DNA from: Terriglobus aquaticus
Lineage (GTDB): Bacteria; Acidobacteriota; Terriglobia; Terriglobales; Acidobacteriaceae
Assembly: GCF_025685415.1 (NCBI RefSeq)
Contig: NZ_JAGSYB010000001.1
Span: forward strand, 682,001-746,000
Reading direction: 5' to 3'
DNA: 64,000 bases
Position numbers and translations under genes: made by a program. Positions 47,319 through 56,593 of this stretch are shown piece after piece. The notes beneath the pieces were generated by a model that did not search any database, had not been told where the DNA came from, and saw nothing but the letters and a program-made list of their open reading frames with translations. The number at the start of each line of letters is the position of its first letter. The first letter of the stretch is position 1.

Positions 47319-49406
47319 TTACTTCGTCGCGGGGATGGTGACCGGCTGCACTGGAACCACAGGCATGCTGATGGTGCTGGATGAGTAGATACGCTGCGTC
47401 GCCTTCTGGTAGTCGGCGGCTTTGGCGTCGAAGATGTTCGGCACAAAGGTCTGCGGATTGCGGTCGTAAAGCGGGAACCAGGTGGACTGCACCTGAACCA
47501 TGATGCGGTGGCCCGGCTGGAAGACGTGGTTGACCTGCGGAAGGCCGAACTTGAACTCCTCCGGCTGATTCGGCTTCAGAGCTTCGGGCTTTTCGAAGCT
47601 CTTGCGATAGCGGCCTCGGAAGATGTCCATGCTGATCGGCAGTTCGTAGCCGTTCATCTCCAGGTTCTGCTGATTGCCGTCCGGGAAGACGTCGATGATC
47701 TTTACGACCCAATCTGAGTCGGTGCCGCTGCTGGAAGCGACGAGGTTTGCGGTGGGTTCGCCGCTGACGCGCATGGCTTCCTTCAGCGGTGCCGTTTGCC
47801 AGGTCAACACGTCTGGCCGGCCGTCCACGAATCGTTGATCCAGGACGAGCCACTGTCCCCAATCCGATCCCGTGACGGGGCGTGGCGAGTAGGGGACCGG
47901 CTTGGCCGGGTCCGAGACGTAATCAGTGAACTTGCTTCGACTCTCGGCCTGCTTGTCGAAGGAGAGGGTGCCGTCGGCGTGCAGATAGAGGGGCTTGGTC
48001 GGCTGTTCACAACCGGCTTCACAACTGAGCGGCCACTTGCTGAAGCGGTCCCAGTGATCCTCACCTGTGTTGTAGATGTACACGGGAGGTGTATCTGCCT
48101 TGGCGGAGCCATCCTTCAGGTACTGATTGAAGAAGGGAAGCAGGACGTCCTGACGATAGTTTGCGGTGGTGTCGCCATCCCAGATGAGTGGACCGAGGGA
48201 GCGACCCTCGCGGTTGACCTGGCTGTGACGCCACGGTCCCATGACGAGATAGTTCTTGTCGTTGTTCGTGTCCTTGGGTTCCACGGCGCGATAGCTGTGA
48301 ATCGCGCCCCACATGTCTTCCTGGTCCCACAAACCCTGCAGCCACAGCGTGGGGACGGTCAACGGCTTCTGGGCGATCAGCTTATCGAGTGCCTGGCTTT
48401 GCCAGAAGCTGTCGTACGCGGGGTGTTCCTCGACCGTGCGCCAGAAGGGCAGTTGATCCTGGCCCTGGGCGCGGGCGAAATCTCCCGCGGAGCCCTTGCT
48501 GAGGAAGCTGGAGTAATCGTCGCGCTGCTCGTGCTGCACGCGGGAGCCGGCGCCGCGTGCGGAAGTCTGAGCAATGAAGTAGTCGAGCATGCGCTGGCGA
48601 AACGCGCCGTAGTGGAACCAGTCGTCGCCCATCCAGCCATCGACCATGGGGCTTTCGGGCGAGGCGACCTTGAGCGCGGGGTGCGGGTTCAGCAAGGCCA
48701 TGACAACGGTGAAGCCCTCATAGGACGACCCGATCATGCCGACTTTGCCGTTGGACTCGGGGACGTTCTTAACCAGCCAATCGATGGTGTCGTAGGCGTC
48801 CATGGTGTCGTCGGCGCCGGTGGGATTCCACGGTCCTACGGGCGGCGGGGTCATCAGGTATTTGCCTTCTGACCCGTACTTTCCGCGGACGTCCTGGTAG
48901 ACGCGTATGTAGCCGGCGCGCACGAACACCTCGTCGCTGAGTGGTAGCTCGTCCACCATGTGGGGCGAGTGCGGACGTGGAGAGGCATCGCGTTCTCCGG
49001 AGGCCCCGGCGACGCGGGCGTTTCGTCCTGCCTGGGCAGGTGCTGGCGCGGCTTCGCTTCCGGTGGCGGTGGGGACACGGGACGCGGATGCGCGCGCCCC
49101 CGCGTTGTAGCAGGTCCGTGTGAGGACCATGGGCGCACCCTTTGCGCCTTTGGGCACCACGATGACGGCGAAAAGCTTTGTTCCGTCGCGCATGGGGATC
49201 ATGACTTCGCGGCGGTCGTAATCATACTGCACGGCAGGCGCGACGAACGGCTGCTGCTTCGGTGCGGTGAAGCTGGTGGGGATGTCATTGTCAGTGACGC
49301 GCGGTTGAGGTGCTGCCTGGCTTTGAGCGGTGGCGACGGCCGATAGCGCCAGGCCGGTTGCAACACAAACTGCCGCGCGGCAGAGGCTTCTCTGCAAAGA
49401 AATCAT
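47319..49406 (-). CDS. CocE/NonD family hydrolase, exported
   Basis: This 695-aa alpha-amino-acid ester hydrolase/glutaryl-7-ACA acylase-like enzyme has a signal peptide (LCRAAVCVATGLALSAVATA). The X-Pro dipeptidyl-peptidase core has nucleophile Ser in IGSSYEG, the acid near QGLWDQED and His in GPWRHSQ. The jelly-roll C-terminal domain (VKIIDVFPDG, FQPGHRIMVQVQSTWFP) is typical. ATG 49406 is preceded by AAGGA. A segment of about 50 residues after CYNAG (residues about 95-150) is Ala/Pro-rich and looks inserted. Likely periplasmic peptide or ester metabolism. Confidence 0.9.
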   Translation of the reverse strand: MISLQRSLCRAAVCVATGLALSAVATAQSQAAPQPRVTDNDIPTSFTAPKQQPFVAPAVQYDYDRREVMIPMRDGTKLFAVIVVPKGAKGAPMVLTRTCYNAGARASASRVPTATGSEAAPAPAQAGRNARVAGASGERDASPRPHSPHMVDELPLSDEVFVRAGYIRVYQDVRGKYGSEGKYLMTPPPVGPWNPTGADDTMDAYDTIDWLVKNVPESNGKVGMIGSSYEGFTVVMALLNPHPALKVASPESPMVDGWMGDDWFHYGAFRQRMLDYFIAQTSARGAGSRVQHEQRDDYSSFLSKGSAGDFARAQGQDQLPFWRTVEEHPAYDSFWQSQALDKLIAQKPLTVPTLWLQGLWDQEDMWGAIHSYRAVEPKDTNNDKNYLVMGPWRHSQVNREGRSLGPLIWDGDTTANYRQDVLLPFFNQYLKDGSAKADTPPVYIYNTGEDHWDRFSKWPLSCEAGCEQPTKPLYLHADGTLSFDKQAESRSKFTDYVSDPAKPVPYSPRPVTGSDWGQWLVLDQRFVDGRPDVLTWQTAPLKEAMRVSGEPTANLVASSSGTDSDWVVKIIDVFPDGNQQNLEMNGYELPISMDIFRGRYRKSFEKPEALKPNQPEEFKFGLPQVNHVFQPGHRIMVQVQSTWFPLYDRNPQTFVPNIFDAKAADYQKATQRIYSSSTISMPVVPVQPVTIPATK

Positions 49407-49530
49407 GATCGTTCCTTGTGCCTGGGCACACGGGTGCCACGGCTGGTATGAGGAGGATGTGGAGCGAGTATATGGGAGACGCCGGGACAAGCCTGCAAGT
49501 CTCACGGCTGCGCCGGCGAAGGCTGCTAGG

Positions 49531-50613
49531 ATGACGCACATGCTTCCTCGCGTTCTCGGTGCGGCCCTGATCTTTGCGATGACACTCTCTGCTCAAACCT
49601 CAGCACCTGCACCCACCGTGGCGAGGCCCGGACAGTGGGCCATCGTCGTGCACGGAGGCGCGGGCGTGATCGAACGCTCGTCCATGACACCGGAGCGGGA
49701 CAAGGCGTATCGCGCGGGTGTGACGCATGCGATCGAAGCGGCAGAAGCTGTGCTGAATCGCAATGGCGATGCGATCGATGCGGTCGAGGCGGCGCTGAAG
49801 GTGTTTGAGGATGATCCGCTGTTCAACTGCGGTAAAGGCGCGGTGTTCACGGCGAAGGGGACCAACGAACTGGATGCGGCCATCATGGACGGCAAGACGA
49901 TGAAGGCCGGCGCCGTGGCGGAAGTGACACACACGAAGAATCCGATTTCCTTGGCGAAAGCCGTGATGCTGCAGTCGCCGCACGTGTTCCTGGTGGGCGC
50001 GGGAGCCGACGAATTCGCGGCAAGTGTTGGGTTGGAGCAGGTGCCAAACAGCTACTTCTTCACCGAGCGGCGGTGGGAGTCGTTCGTGAACCAGATGAAG
50101 AAAGAGGGCCGTCCGGTCCCGCCGCGGCCCGCGGGTGCTCCGCCCGCGCCGGGCGCGCCGCAGGCTGACCTGGAGACGCCCGATGCACACAAATACGGCA
50201 CAACCGGTATTGCCGTGCGAGACCGGAGGGGCAACGTGGCCGCCGGAACGACGACGGGCGGAACGCAGGGCAAGCAGTTCGGTCGAGTCGGAGATACCCC
50301 GGTGATTGGTGCAGGAACCTACGCTTCGAACGACTCGTGCGCAGTGTCGGCGACGGGAACAGGGGAGTACTTCATTCGGCTCACGGTAGCCAGTCGGATT
50401 TGTTCCCTGGTGCAGTACCGCGGCATGCCGCTGCAGGCCGCCATGGACGAGGTGGGGCAGAAGCAGTTGACCGCGATTCACGGAGATGGTGGAGTGATCG
50501 GCCTGACGCCGGACGGCCAAATGGCCTGGAGCTTTAACACGCCGGGAATGTTCCGGGGCAAGCTGGTGGAAGGTGGACAGATTCAGCTCGGCATCTACCG
50601 GGACGAGCCGTAG
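49531..50613 (+). CDS. Isoaspartyl peptidase/L-asparaginase (Ntn hydrolase)
   Basis: This 360-aa plant-type asparaginase has a signal peptide (LPRVLGAALIFAMTLSA). WAIVVHGGAGVIERS and FNCGKGAVFTAKGTNELDAAIMDG match the alpha subunit. The self-cleavage nucleophile is Thr in HKYGTTGIAVRD (about residue 225), and AAGTTTGGTQGKQ follows in the beta subunit. A Pro/Ala-rich linker precedes the cleavage site. ATG 49531 is used. ATG 49540 has AGGA 8 bases upstream and is an alternative. The protein acts on periplasmic isoaspartyl peptides. It is divergent from the CocE gene. Confidence 0.92.
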   Translation: MTHMLPRVLGAALIFAMTLSAQTSAPAPTVARPGQWAIVVHGGAGVIERSSMTPERDKAYRAGVTHAIEAAEAVLNRNGDAIDAVEAALKVFEDDPLFNCGKGAVFTAKGTNELDAAIMDGKTMKAGAVAEVTHTKNPISLAKAVMLQSPHVFLVGAGADEFAASVGLEQVPNSYFFTERRWESFVNQMKKEGRPVPPRPAGAPPAPGAPQADLETPDAHKYGTTGIAVRDRRGNVAAGTTTGGTQGKQFGRVGDTPVIGAGTYASNDSCAVSATGTGEYFIRLTVASRICSLVQYRGMPLQAAMDEVGQKQLTAIHGDGGVIGLTPDGQMAWSFNTPGMFRGKLVEGGQIQLGIYRDEP

Positions 50614-50678
50614 ATGGTTCGCGACATCGCATCCTGACGGAGAGGCGGCAGGCGCGTAACGGCTACACTCAACAGCAG

Positions 50679-51089
50679 ATGGCTGCATCCATGTACATCG
50701 TCGTTGAGGGCGAAGACCCGGGGTACGACATCTATGTCAACGGTCGTGCGCTGGCGCGGAACGAAGACGCGCTTGAGAAGCTTGCGAGATCGCTGCAGGT
50801 TCGACCGCTGATCGACTTCTTCTCCGCAGACCAGAACTCCATGGCGCTGTTGATTGAAGAGGGCGCGGGCGACCCTCGATTGCTGGACAGGCTGCCACCG
50901 CCACAGTGGTTCGCACCGGAAGAGGGTTTGGCCTCGGTGGAAGCGCTGCTGGAAACACTGCGGCAGGAACCTGCTCAACTGGGAAGCGAGTCAGAGCTGA
51001 TTCGCGAGGAACTGGACGAATACGCGACCGTGCTGCGGAAGACGGTGGAGCGCAAGCTCCGCTGGCACCTGGCCGTGAGTTGGAGGTAG
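50679..51089 (+). CDS. Hypothetical protein
   Basis: This 136-aa acidic cytosolic protein is without a signal peptide. The sequence starts MYIVVEGEDPGYDIYVNGRAL and continues with alpha-helical segments rich in Leu and Glu (LIREELDEYATVLRKTVERKL). No family was recognised. It ends 3 bases before the dienelactone hydrolase gene and is probably its operon partner. Confidence 0.7.
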   Translation: MAASMYIVVEGEDPGYDIYVNGRALARNEDALEKLARSLQVRPLIDFFSADQNSMALLIEEGAGDPRLLDRLPPPQWFAPEEGLASVEALLETLRQEPAQLGSESELIREELDEYATVLRKTVERKLRWHLAVSWR

Positions 51090-51092
51090 GCA

Positions 51093-51848
51093 ATGATTGT
51101 GACCGAACCACAGGCGGTGGAGCTAAGCACTCCCTATGGGCCGATGCGGACGCACGTGGTGCGACCGGTTGCAGAGGGACGCTATCCGGCGGTCCTGTTT
51201 TATTCGGAGATCTTCCAGATTACGGCTCCGATTCGGCGCACAGCCGCCATGATTGCCGGGCATGGCTACCTGGTGCTGATGCCCGAGGTTTACCACGAAT
51301 TTGAACCGGCTGGAACGGTGCTGGCCTACGACCAGGCTGGCAGCGATCGCGGAAACCAGTGGAAATATGAGAAGGAGCTGGCGAGCTACGACGCCGATAC
51401 CCGTGCGCTGATTGAGCACGCCCTACAGCGAGAGGATTGCAACGGAGCCATCGGAGCGCTCGGCATCTGCCTGGGCGGGCACCTGAGCTTTCGCGCTGCC
51501 ATGGAGCGGGAGGTGCAGGGGAGCGTGTGTTTCTATGGCACGGACATCGCGCAGGGATCTCTGGGCAAAGGCAAGAAGGACGATTCGCTGCAGCGTGCAC
51601 AGGAGATCCGGGGCGAGCTGCTGATGATCTGGGGCAGACAGGACCCGCACATTCCGCTGGATGCCCGCCGGAAGATTTTGGCCAGGCTGGACGAGCTGAA
51701 CCTGAAATTTAGCTGGCACGAGGTAAATGGGGCCCACGCCTTCATGCGCGACGAAGGTGCGCGGTACGATCCGGAGCTAGCACTCCTGCTGTATCGCGAG
51801 ACCCTGGATTTCTTTCGTCGCACGCTGCGCGAACCGGTGCGAAGCTAG
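51093..51848 (+). CDS. Dienelactone hydrolase family protein
   Basis: This 251-aa alpha/beta hydrolase of the DLH family has the nucleophile Cys in LGICLGGHLS (in place of Ser), Asp in WGRQDPHIP and His in NGAHAFMRDE. DLH enzymes hydrolyse dienelactone in aromatic ring degradation, but many members in Acidobacteria act on unknown substrates. No aromatic pathway gene adjoins. It lies 3 bases past the preceding small gene and is convergent with mlaF. Confidence 0.92.
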   Translation: MIVTEPQAVELSTPYGPMRTHVVRPVAEGRYPAVLFYSEIFQITAPIRRTAAMIAGHGYLVLMPEVYHEFEPAGTVLAYDQAGSDRGNQWKYEKELASYDADTRALIEHALQREDCNGAIGALGICLGGHLSFRAAMEREVQGSVCFYGTDIAQGSLGKGKKDDSLQRAQEIRGELLMIWGRQDPHIPLDARRKILARLDELNLKFSWHEVNGAHAFMRDEGARYDPELALLLYRETLDFFRRTLREPVRS

Positions 51849-51866
51849 CCGCGTTGCGGCGGCTGC

Positions 51867-52700
51867 TCAGGCGAGATAGCTCTTGATCCAGGGGTCTTCC
51901 GAGTGCGTCAGTTGCAGGGTGCTGCCCTGGAAGACAATCTTTCCTTCGTTGAGGATCAGGAAGCTGGTCTTCTCATCGACTCCGCCGTTGGGGATGGGCA
52001 CCATCTTGTCGACGCCCGGATCGAAATGGTGCGTGGCGAGGGTGAAAGCGTCCTGCAGACGATGCGTGATCATCAGGGCCGTGGTGTGGCTGATGTCCCG
52101 CTGCTTGGCCACCAACTCGACGATGGCAGTGGACGTGATGGGATCGAGGCCGCCGGTGGGCGAATCGTACAGGATCAGGTCAGGATTGGTGATGATGGCG
52201 CGAGCAATCGAGACGCGACGCCGCATGCCGCCGGAAAGTTCCGAGGGGAACTTTGAGATCGCCTGTCCGAGAAGGACGAAGTTGAGGGACTCTTCGACGC
52301 GGCGATGAGTCTCGGCTGGGTCGACGCCCTCTTCGTTGAGGCGATAAGCTACGTTGTCTTCCACGGTCATGGAGTCGAACAGGGCCGATTCCTGGAAGAC
52401 CATGCCAACGCGCCGCCGTAGTGCAAAGAGATCGTGCTCCGACATGGAGGTGATCTCCTGGCCGAAGACGCAGATACTTCCGCTGTCTGGCTTGATGAGT
52501 CCCTCGGCGAGTTTCATCAGAACGCTCTTGCCGCTGCCTGCCGGACCGAGCAGGATGCAGGTTTCGGCCGCGCAGATCTCAAACGAGATATCGTCCAAGA
52601 CTCTGTTGCGATCGAACGACAGGCAGACATTGCGGAACGAAAGCACCGGCTCGTTCGCATTCACCGCTGGTTGTTCCTTCGGGTCCGGAGAGTCAGACAT
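51867..52700 (-). CDS. mlaF: ABC transporter ATPase, MlaF-like
   Basis: This 277-aa ATPase belongs to the phospholipid (Mla) system. Walker A GPAGSGKSVLMKLAEGLI, signature LSGGMRRRVSIARA, Walker B LILYDSPTGGLD and H-loop ITHRLQDAF are present. The leader ends 2 bases before mlaE, so the two are coupled. The Mla complex moves phospholipids between envelope membranes and needs MlaD-type substrate-binding proteins. None is adjacent within the window. Confidence 0.9.
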   Translation of the reverse strand: MSDSPDPKEQPAVNANEPVLSFRNVCLSFDRNRVLDDISFEICAAETCILLGPAGSGKSVLMKLAEGLIKPDSGSICVFGQEITSMSEHDLFALRRRVGMVFQESALFDSMTVEDNVAYRLNEEGVDPAETHRRVEESLNFVLLGQAISKFPSELSGGMRRRVSIARAIITNPDLILYDSPTGGLDPITSTAIVELVAKQRDISHTTALMITHRLQDAFTLATHHFDPGVDKMVPIPNGGVDEKTSFLILNEGKIVFQGSTLQLTHSEDPWIKSYLA

Positions 52701-52702
52701 CG

Positions 52703-53482
52703 CTATCCCCCGAAGAACACGATCATCAGGCGGCTGAGCAGGAAGTCCACCACGATGATGAAGACGTTCGCCACAACCACGGCCTGGGTAGTCGCTTTGC
52801 CGACGCCCTGGGTACCGCCCTTGGTCGACATGCCGAAGTAGCAGCCGACGCTGGCGAGGATGAAGCCGAAGAAGACGGGCTTGACCAGGCCTTGCACCAC
52901 ATCGCCGTAGACCAGAGCGCGGTAGCTAGAGTGGAGATAGGACGAGATGTTCAAGCCCAGAAGCGAGACGCTGACCAGGGCACCGCCAGCCATGCCTACC
53001 GTATCGGACAGGATGGTCAGGAACAGGAGCATGAAAACCGTCGCTGCGATACGGGGCAACACCAGCTTGCGCACGGGGTCCACCCCAAGCGCTCGCATCG
53101 CGTCCACCTGTTCGGTGACCTGCATGGAGCCGAGTTCGGACGCCATACCCGACGAGTTCCGGCCGGCCATCATGAGGCCGGTGAGCACAGGTCCCAACTC
53201 CTTGACCATACTTAGAGCGACCAGACGTCCAGTCATCGACACGGCGCCGAACTGCTTCAGACCCGTTTCGGACTGCAGCGCCAACACGCAACCTGTGAAG
53301 AAGCCGGTAAGCAGCACGATGGGCAACGAGCCGAAGCCGATGGAGTCCATCTGCAGGAAGATGTCGCCCCAGTAGATGGGAGGCGAGAAGAAGCTGCTGA
53401 CTGCGCGGAATACGAGCAGGGAATACTCCTGCAGCGCAAGGATCCAGCGCTTGGCCAGTTCTGTAGGTGAAAACAAGGTCAT
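52703..53482 (-). CDS. mlaE: ABC transporter permease, MlaE family
   Basis: This 259-aa permease has five to six hydrophobic helices. GSLPIVLLTGFFTGCVLALQS, then VKELGPVLTGLMMAGRNSSGMASELGSMQVTEQVDAMRALGVDP, carries the MlaE signature (here split in description), and SKGGTQGVGKATTQAVVVAN closes the domain. It pairs with the downstream ATPase mlaF. An MlaD-like periplasmic protein with an MCE domain is expected elsewhere. Confidence 0.92.
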   Translation of the reverse strand: MTLFSPTELAKRWILALQEYSLLVFRAVSSFFSPPIYWGDIFLQMDSIGFGSLPIVLLTGFFTGCVLALQSETGLKQFGAVSMTGRLVALSMVKELGPVLTGLMMAGRNSSGMASELGSMQVTEQVDAMRALGVDPVRKLVLPRIAATVFMLLFLTILSDTVGMAGGALVSVSLLGLNISSYLHSSYRALVYGDVVQGLVKPVFFGFILASVGCYFGMSTKGGTQGVGKATTQAVVVANVFIIVVDFLLSRLMIVFFGG

Positions 53483-53631
53483 TGCAGCAGCGTTTGACTC
53501 CGGCGTCTCTGGTTGGCAGGTCTATGCATCAGATGCCGGAAACCTGTCCGCCGTTTCGCGTCAATGCATGCGCTCGGATCTTGAAGCGATCTTGGGCCGC
53601 TGAATGCGAAAATAGAAGGGTGATCGAATCG

Positions 53632-54693
53632 ATGCAGGCCGTTATTCTTCACGGCGCGGAAGACCTGCGACTGGAGACCGTACCGCGACCGAGTGCAGGA
53701 CCGGGCGAGGTCGTGGTGCGTGTGGGCGCAGCGACCACCTGCGGGACGGATCTGAAAGTGTACCGCCGCGGATACCACGCGCAGATGCTGCGGCCTCCGA
53801 CGGTGTTCGGACACGAAGTAGCAGGAACCATCACGGAAGTCGGCGAGGGGGTGTCGAGCTTCCGGGTAGGCGATCGTGTGGTCGCATTGAACTCTGCGCC
53901 TTGCGAGCAGTGTTACTTCTGCCGTCGCGATCAGCCGAATCTGTGCGCGGACCTGCTCTTCAACAACGGTGCCTATGCGGAATACATGCGCGTCCCGGAG
54001 CGGATTGTTTCCCGAAACACGCTGCTATTGCCGGACGATCTGCCCTTTGAACACGCGGCCCTGACCGAGCCACTGGCCTGCGCGGTCCGAGGTTTCGAGG
54101 AAACGGGTGCCCGTGCTGGTGACACGTTTGTGGTGATCGGGGCGGGGCCACTTGGTCTTATGTTTCTGCGGGTGGCCAGCATCGCCGGCTGCCGCGTGAT
54201 TGCGGTGGTCAAGCGCGCAGACCAGGTGGAGAGCGCCCGGCGCTTCGGCGCGGAACACGTTGTGCAGATCGCAGACGGCCTGGATGTGGTTGCGGAAACA
54301 CGGGCCCTGACCGAGGGCGGTGTGGGAGCCGACGTTGTTGTGGAATGTGTGGCGACCCCGCAAAGCTGGGAACAGGCGGTGGCGACCGTTCGCAAGGGTG
54401 GGACGGTGAACCTGTTTGGCGGACCGCCCTCAGGCACCCGCGTCAGCTTCGACACAAACCGGCTGCACTATGGGGACATCACGCTGAAGGCGAGCTTTCA
54501 CCACACACCGGCAACGTGCCGGCGGGCCTTTGACCTGATCCGCACGGGAGCAGCGTCGCCCGCAGACTTCATCACGGCGACGGCGACGCTTGCCCAAGTG
54601 CCGGAGGTGTTTCGCCGCATGATGGTGCGATCGGCGGAGGGCCGAGTCGACATCAAGACGGCGATCCTGCCGAGCTCGGAGTGTGCGGCATGA
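53632..54693 (+). CDS. Zinc-dependent medium-chain dehydrogenase, coupled to hpnC
   Basis: This 353-aa MDR-family alcohol dehydrogenase has the catalytic zinc ligands Cys in TTCGTDLK and His-Glu in FGHEVAG, and the structural zinc Cys set in CEQCYFCRRDQPNLC. The NAD motif is GAGPLGLMFLRVASIAG. The sequence resembles sorbitol/threonine dehydrogenases. ATG 53632 is preferred. It overlaps hpnC (ATGA), so it is the first gene of the squalene block. No substrate is known. A hopanoid or squalene-pathway role is inferred only from position. Confidence 0.9.
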   Translation: MQAVILHGAEDLRLETVPRPSAGPGEVVVRVGAATTCGTDLKVYRRGYHAQMLRPPTVFGHEVAGTITEVGEGVSSFRVGDRVVALNSAPCEQCYFCRRDQPNLCADLLFNNGAYAEYMRVPERIVSRNTLLLPDDLPFEHAALTEPLACAVRGFEETGARAGDTFVVIGAGPLGLMFLRVASIAGCRVIAVVKRADQVESARRFGAEHVVQIADGLDVVAETRALTEGGVGADVVVECVATPQSWEQAVATVRKGGTVNLFGGPPSGTRVSFDTNRLHYGDITLKASFHHTPATCRRAFDLIRTGAASPADFITATATLAQVPEVFRRMMVRSAEGRVDIKTAILPSSECAA

Positions 54694-55649
54694 GCGGTGT
54701 TGTCGCAACGGCATCGAATCGCCTGGCCGGTGCGCCGGCAGGTCTGCTGGAGCCGGAGACTCGGCCCACTCTTGCTGAGGCCAGACAGTGGTGCAAGGCG
54801 TTGGCCGATTCGCATTACGAGAACTTCCACGTGGCCACGACGCTGCTGCCGGCCAGGCTTCGTCCGCATTTTCATGCGGTGTACGCGTTTTGCCGAGTGT
54901 CAGACGATCTGGGCGATGAGGTGCCGGATCGCGCTCTCGCGTCCGAACTGCTGCGAACCTGGCGCGAGATGCTGGTGGAGTGCTACGAGGAGCCCGCCGC
55001 ATCGAGGCACCCGGTGTACGTGGCGCTGCGTGAGAGTATCGTCGCGTGCGACCTGCCGATGGAGCCGTTCAGCAACCTGATTCGCGCATTCGATCAGGAC
55101 CAAGTGAAGACGCGCTTCGAGTCGCTGGCTGAGCTGGAAGCGTACTCCGCGGATTCTGCAAATCCCGTGGGGCGGCTAGTCCTCATGCTTTGCGGATACC
55201 GCGACCCGGAGCTGTTTGCGCTGTCGGACGAGACCTGCACCGGGTTGCAGTTGGCGAACTTCTGGCAAGACGTGCAGGAAGACCTGCTGGAGCGCGATCG
55301 CGTCTACTTGCCGCAGGACCGCATGGCGGCCCACGGTGTGACGGAAGCGACGCTGCGTGCCGGCGTGTCCACTCCGGAATACACGGCGCTGTTGAAGGAG
55401 ATGGTCGCGGACGGACGGGCACGACTGATGCGTGGCGTGCCGTTGATCGATCGGGTCGATCGCGAACTGGCCGGAACACTGCGGCTCTTCAGCGCGGGTG
55501 GACTCGCCATTCTGCGAGGGATCGAGCGCATTGGGTACAGGACTCTGGAGCATCGGCCCGAGGTGTCGCGCGGCGAAAAGCTTGCATTGCTGCTGGGTGC
55601 CGCCTTGGGCAAAGTAGGGATTCATCAGGGCTCGCGGGGGCTGCGGTGA
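54690..55649 (+). CDS. hpnC: Squalene synthase HpnC
   Basis: This 319-aa phytoene/squalene synthase-like protein works with HpnD and HpnE to make squalene from farnesyl diphosphate via presqualene diphosphate and hydroxysqualene. The Mg-binding motifs are FCRVSDDLGDE and NFWQDVQEDL. ATG 54690 overlaps the dehydrogenase stop and its own stop overlaps the hpnD GTG. In this pathway HpnC converts presqualene diphosphate to hydroxysqualene. Confidence 0.95.
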   Translation: MSGVVATASNRLAGAPAGLLEPETRPTLAEARQWCKALADSHYENFHVATTLLPARLRPHFHAVYAFCRVSDDLGDEVPDRALASELLRTWREMLVECYEEPAASRHPVYVALRESIVACDLPMEPFSNLIRAFDQDQVKTRFESLAELEAYSADSANPVGRLVLMLCGYRDPELFALSDETCTGLQLANFWQDVQEDLLERDRVYLPQDRMAAHGVTEATLRAGVSTPEYTALLKEMVADGRARLMRGVPLIDRVDRELAGTLRLFSAGGLAILRGIERIGYRTLEHRPEVSRGEKLALLLGAALGKVGIHQGSRGLR

Positions 55650-56593
55650 GTGCCACCGTGGCGCAACGCGCTGCACCGGATTTGCGGAGTTGCTATGAGC
55701 ACTGCCGCACCGTAGCCAGGCGCGAGGCGAAGAACTTCTACTTTGCGTTTCTTGCCTTGCCGGCGCACAAGCGCGATGCGATGTGCGCGATGTACGCCTT
55801 CATGCGTCGCGCCGACGACATCGCTGACGACGAGGCGATGCCGGTGGGGGAGCGCCGCAGCCTGATGGCGCGGTGGATCGACGCGTTTCACGTTAACCAG
55901 CCCTTTACCGCGGATGATGCCGCCGTCTTTGCGGCTGTGCGCGACACGCAACAGCGCTTTGGTATTGCGGACGTCTTGCTGGACGAACTGGTCGACGGGA
56001 CGGCGATGGACCTAAAGGCGGAGCCACCCGTTGGCGTGCAGCGCATGCACATCGGCGATCGCACGTTGGATGTTTACACGACCACCGAAGCCCTCGACCG
56101 CTACTGCTACCTGGTGGCGAGCGTGGTGGGATTGGTGACGATCCGCATCTTCGGAGTGCGCGGTGAGACGGCCGATGCGCACGCCATTGCCATGGGTAAA
56201 GCGTTCCAGTACACAAACATTCTTCGGGATGTTCGGGAAGATGCGGAGCGCGGGCGGATCTACCTTCCGCTGGATTTGTTGCAGGAGCACGGTTCGAGTG
56301 CGGAGGAGGTTGTTGCGGCAGCCGCCGGCCAGCGGCCGACTGCAGCGCTCCTTAGCGCGATGCGAGCGCTGGCGGCGCGTGCCGAGTCGTTCTATGCATC
56401 GGGCCGAGCGTTGATTGCGCAATTGGATCCGGACAGCCGGGGCGCGATGCGTACGCTGATCGACATCTACCACGCACTGCTGCGTCGCATTGAAGCCGTT
56501 CACCTGGAGGTATTTCGGGAGAGGGTGCGCGTATCCACGGCGAAGAAGCTGGCCCTGCTGTTGCGGGGCATAGCATTGCGGTCGCACGCATGA
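55646..56593 (+). CDS. hpnD: Presqualene diphosphate synthase HpnD
   Basis: This 315-aa prenyl synthase condenses two farnesyl diphosphates to presqualene diphosphate. Both DxxxD motifs are present: RRADDIADDE and NILRDVREDAERGRIYLP. The GTG start at 55646 overlaps hpnC (GTGA), and its stop overlaps hpnE (ATGA). The HpnC, HpnD, HpnE order is the standard bacterial squalene route. Squalene-hopene cyclase is not in the window. Confidence 0.96.
   Translation: MSATVAQRAAPDLRSCYEHCRTVARREAKNFYFAFLALPAHKRDAMCAMYAFMRRADDIADDEAMPVGERRSLMARWIDAFHVNQPFTADDAAVFAAVRDTQQRFGIADVLLDELVDGTAMDLKAEPPVGVQRMHIGDRTLDVYTTTEALDRYCYLVASVVGLVTIRIFGVRGETADAHAIAMGKAFQYTNILRDVREDAERGRIYLPLDLLQEHGSSAEEVVAAAAGQRPTAALLSAMRALAARAESFYASGRALIAQLDPDSRGAMRTLIDIYHALLRRIEAVHLEVFRERVRVSTAKKLALLLRGIALRSHA

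Noticed and set aside
45191-47446. A 751-codon open frame opposite pnp
   Set aside because: Shadow of pnp: its translation is Arg/His/Leu-rich low-complexity sequence without family motifs, and the sense strand encodes full PNPase.
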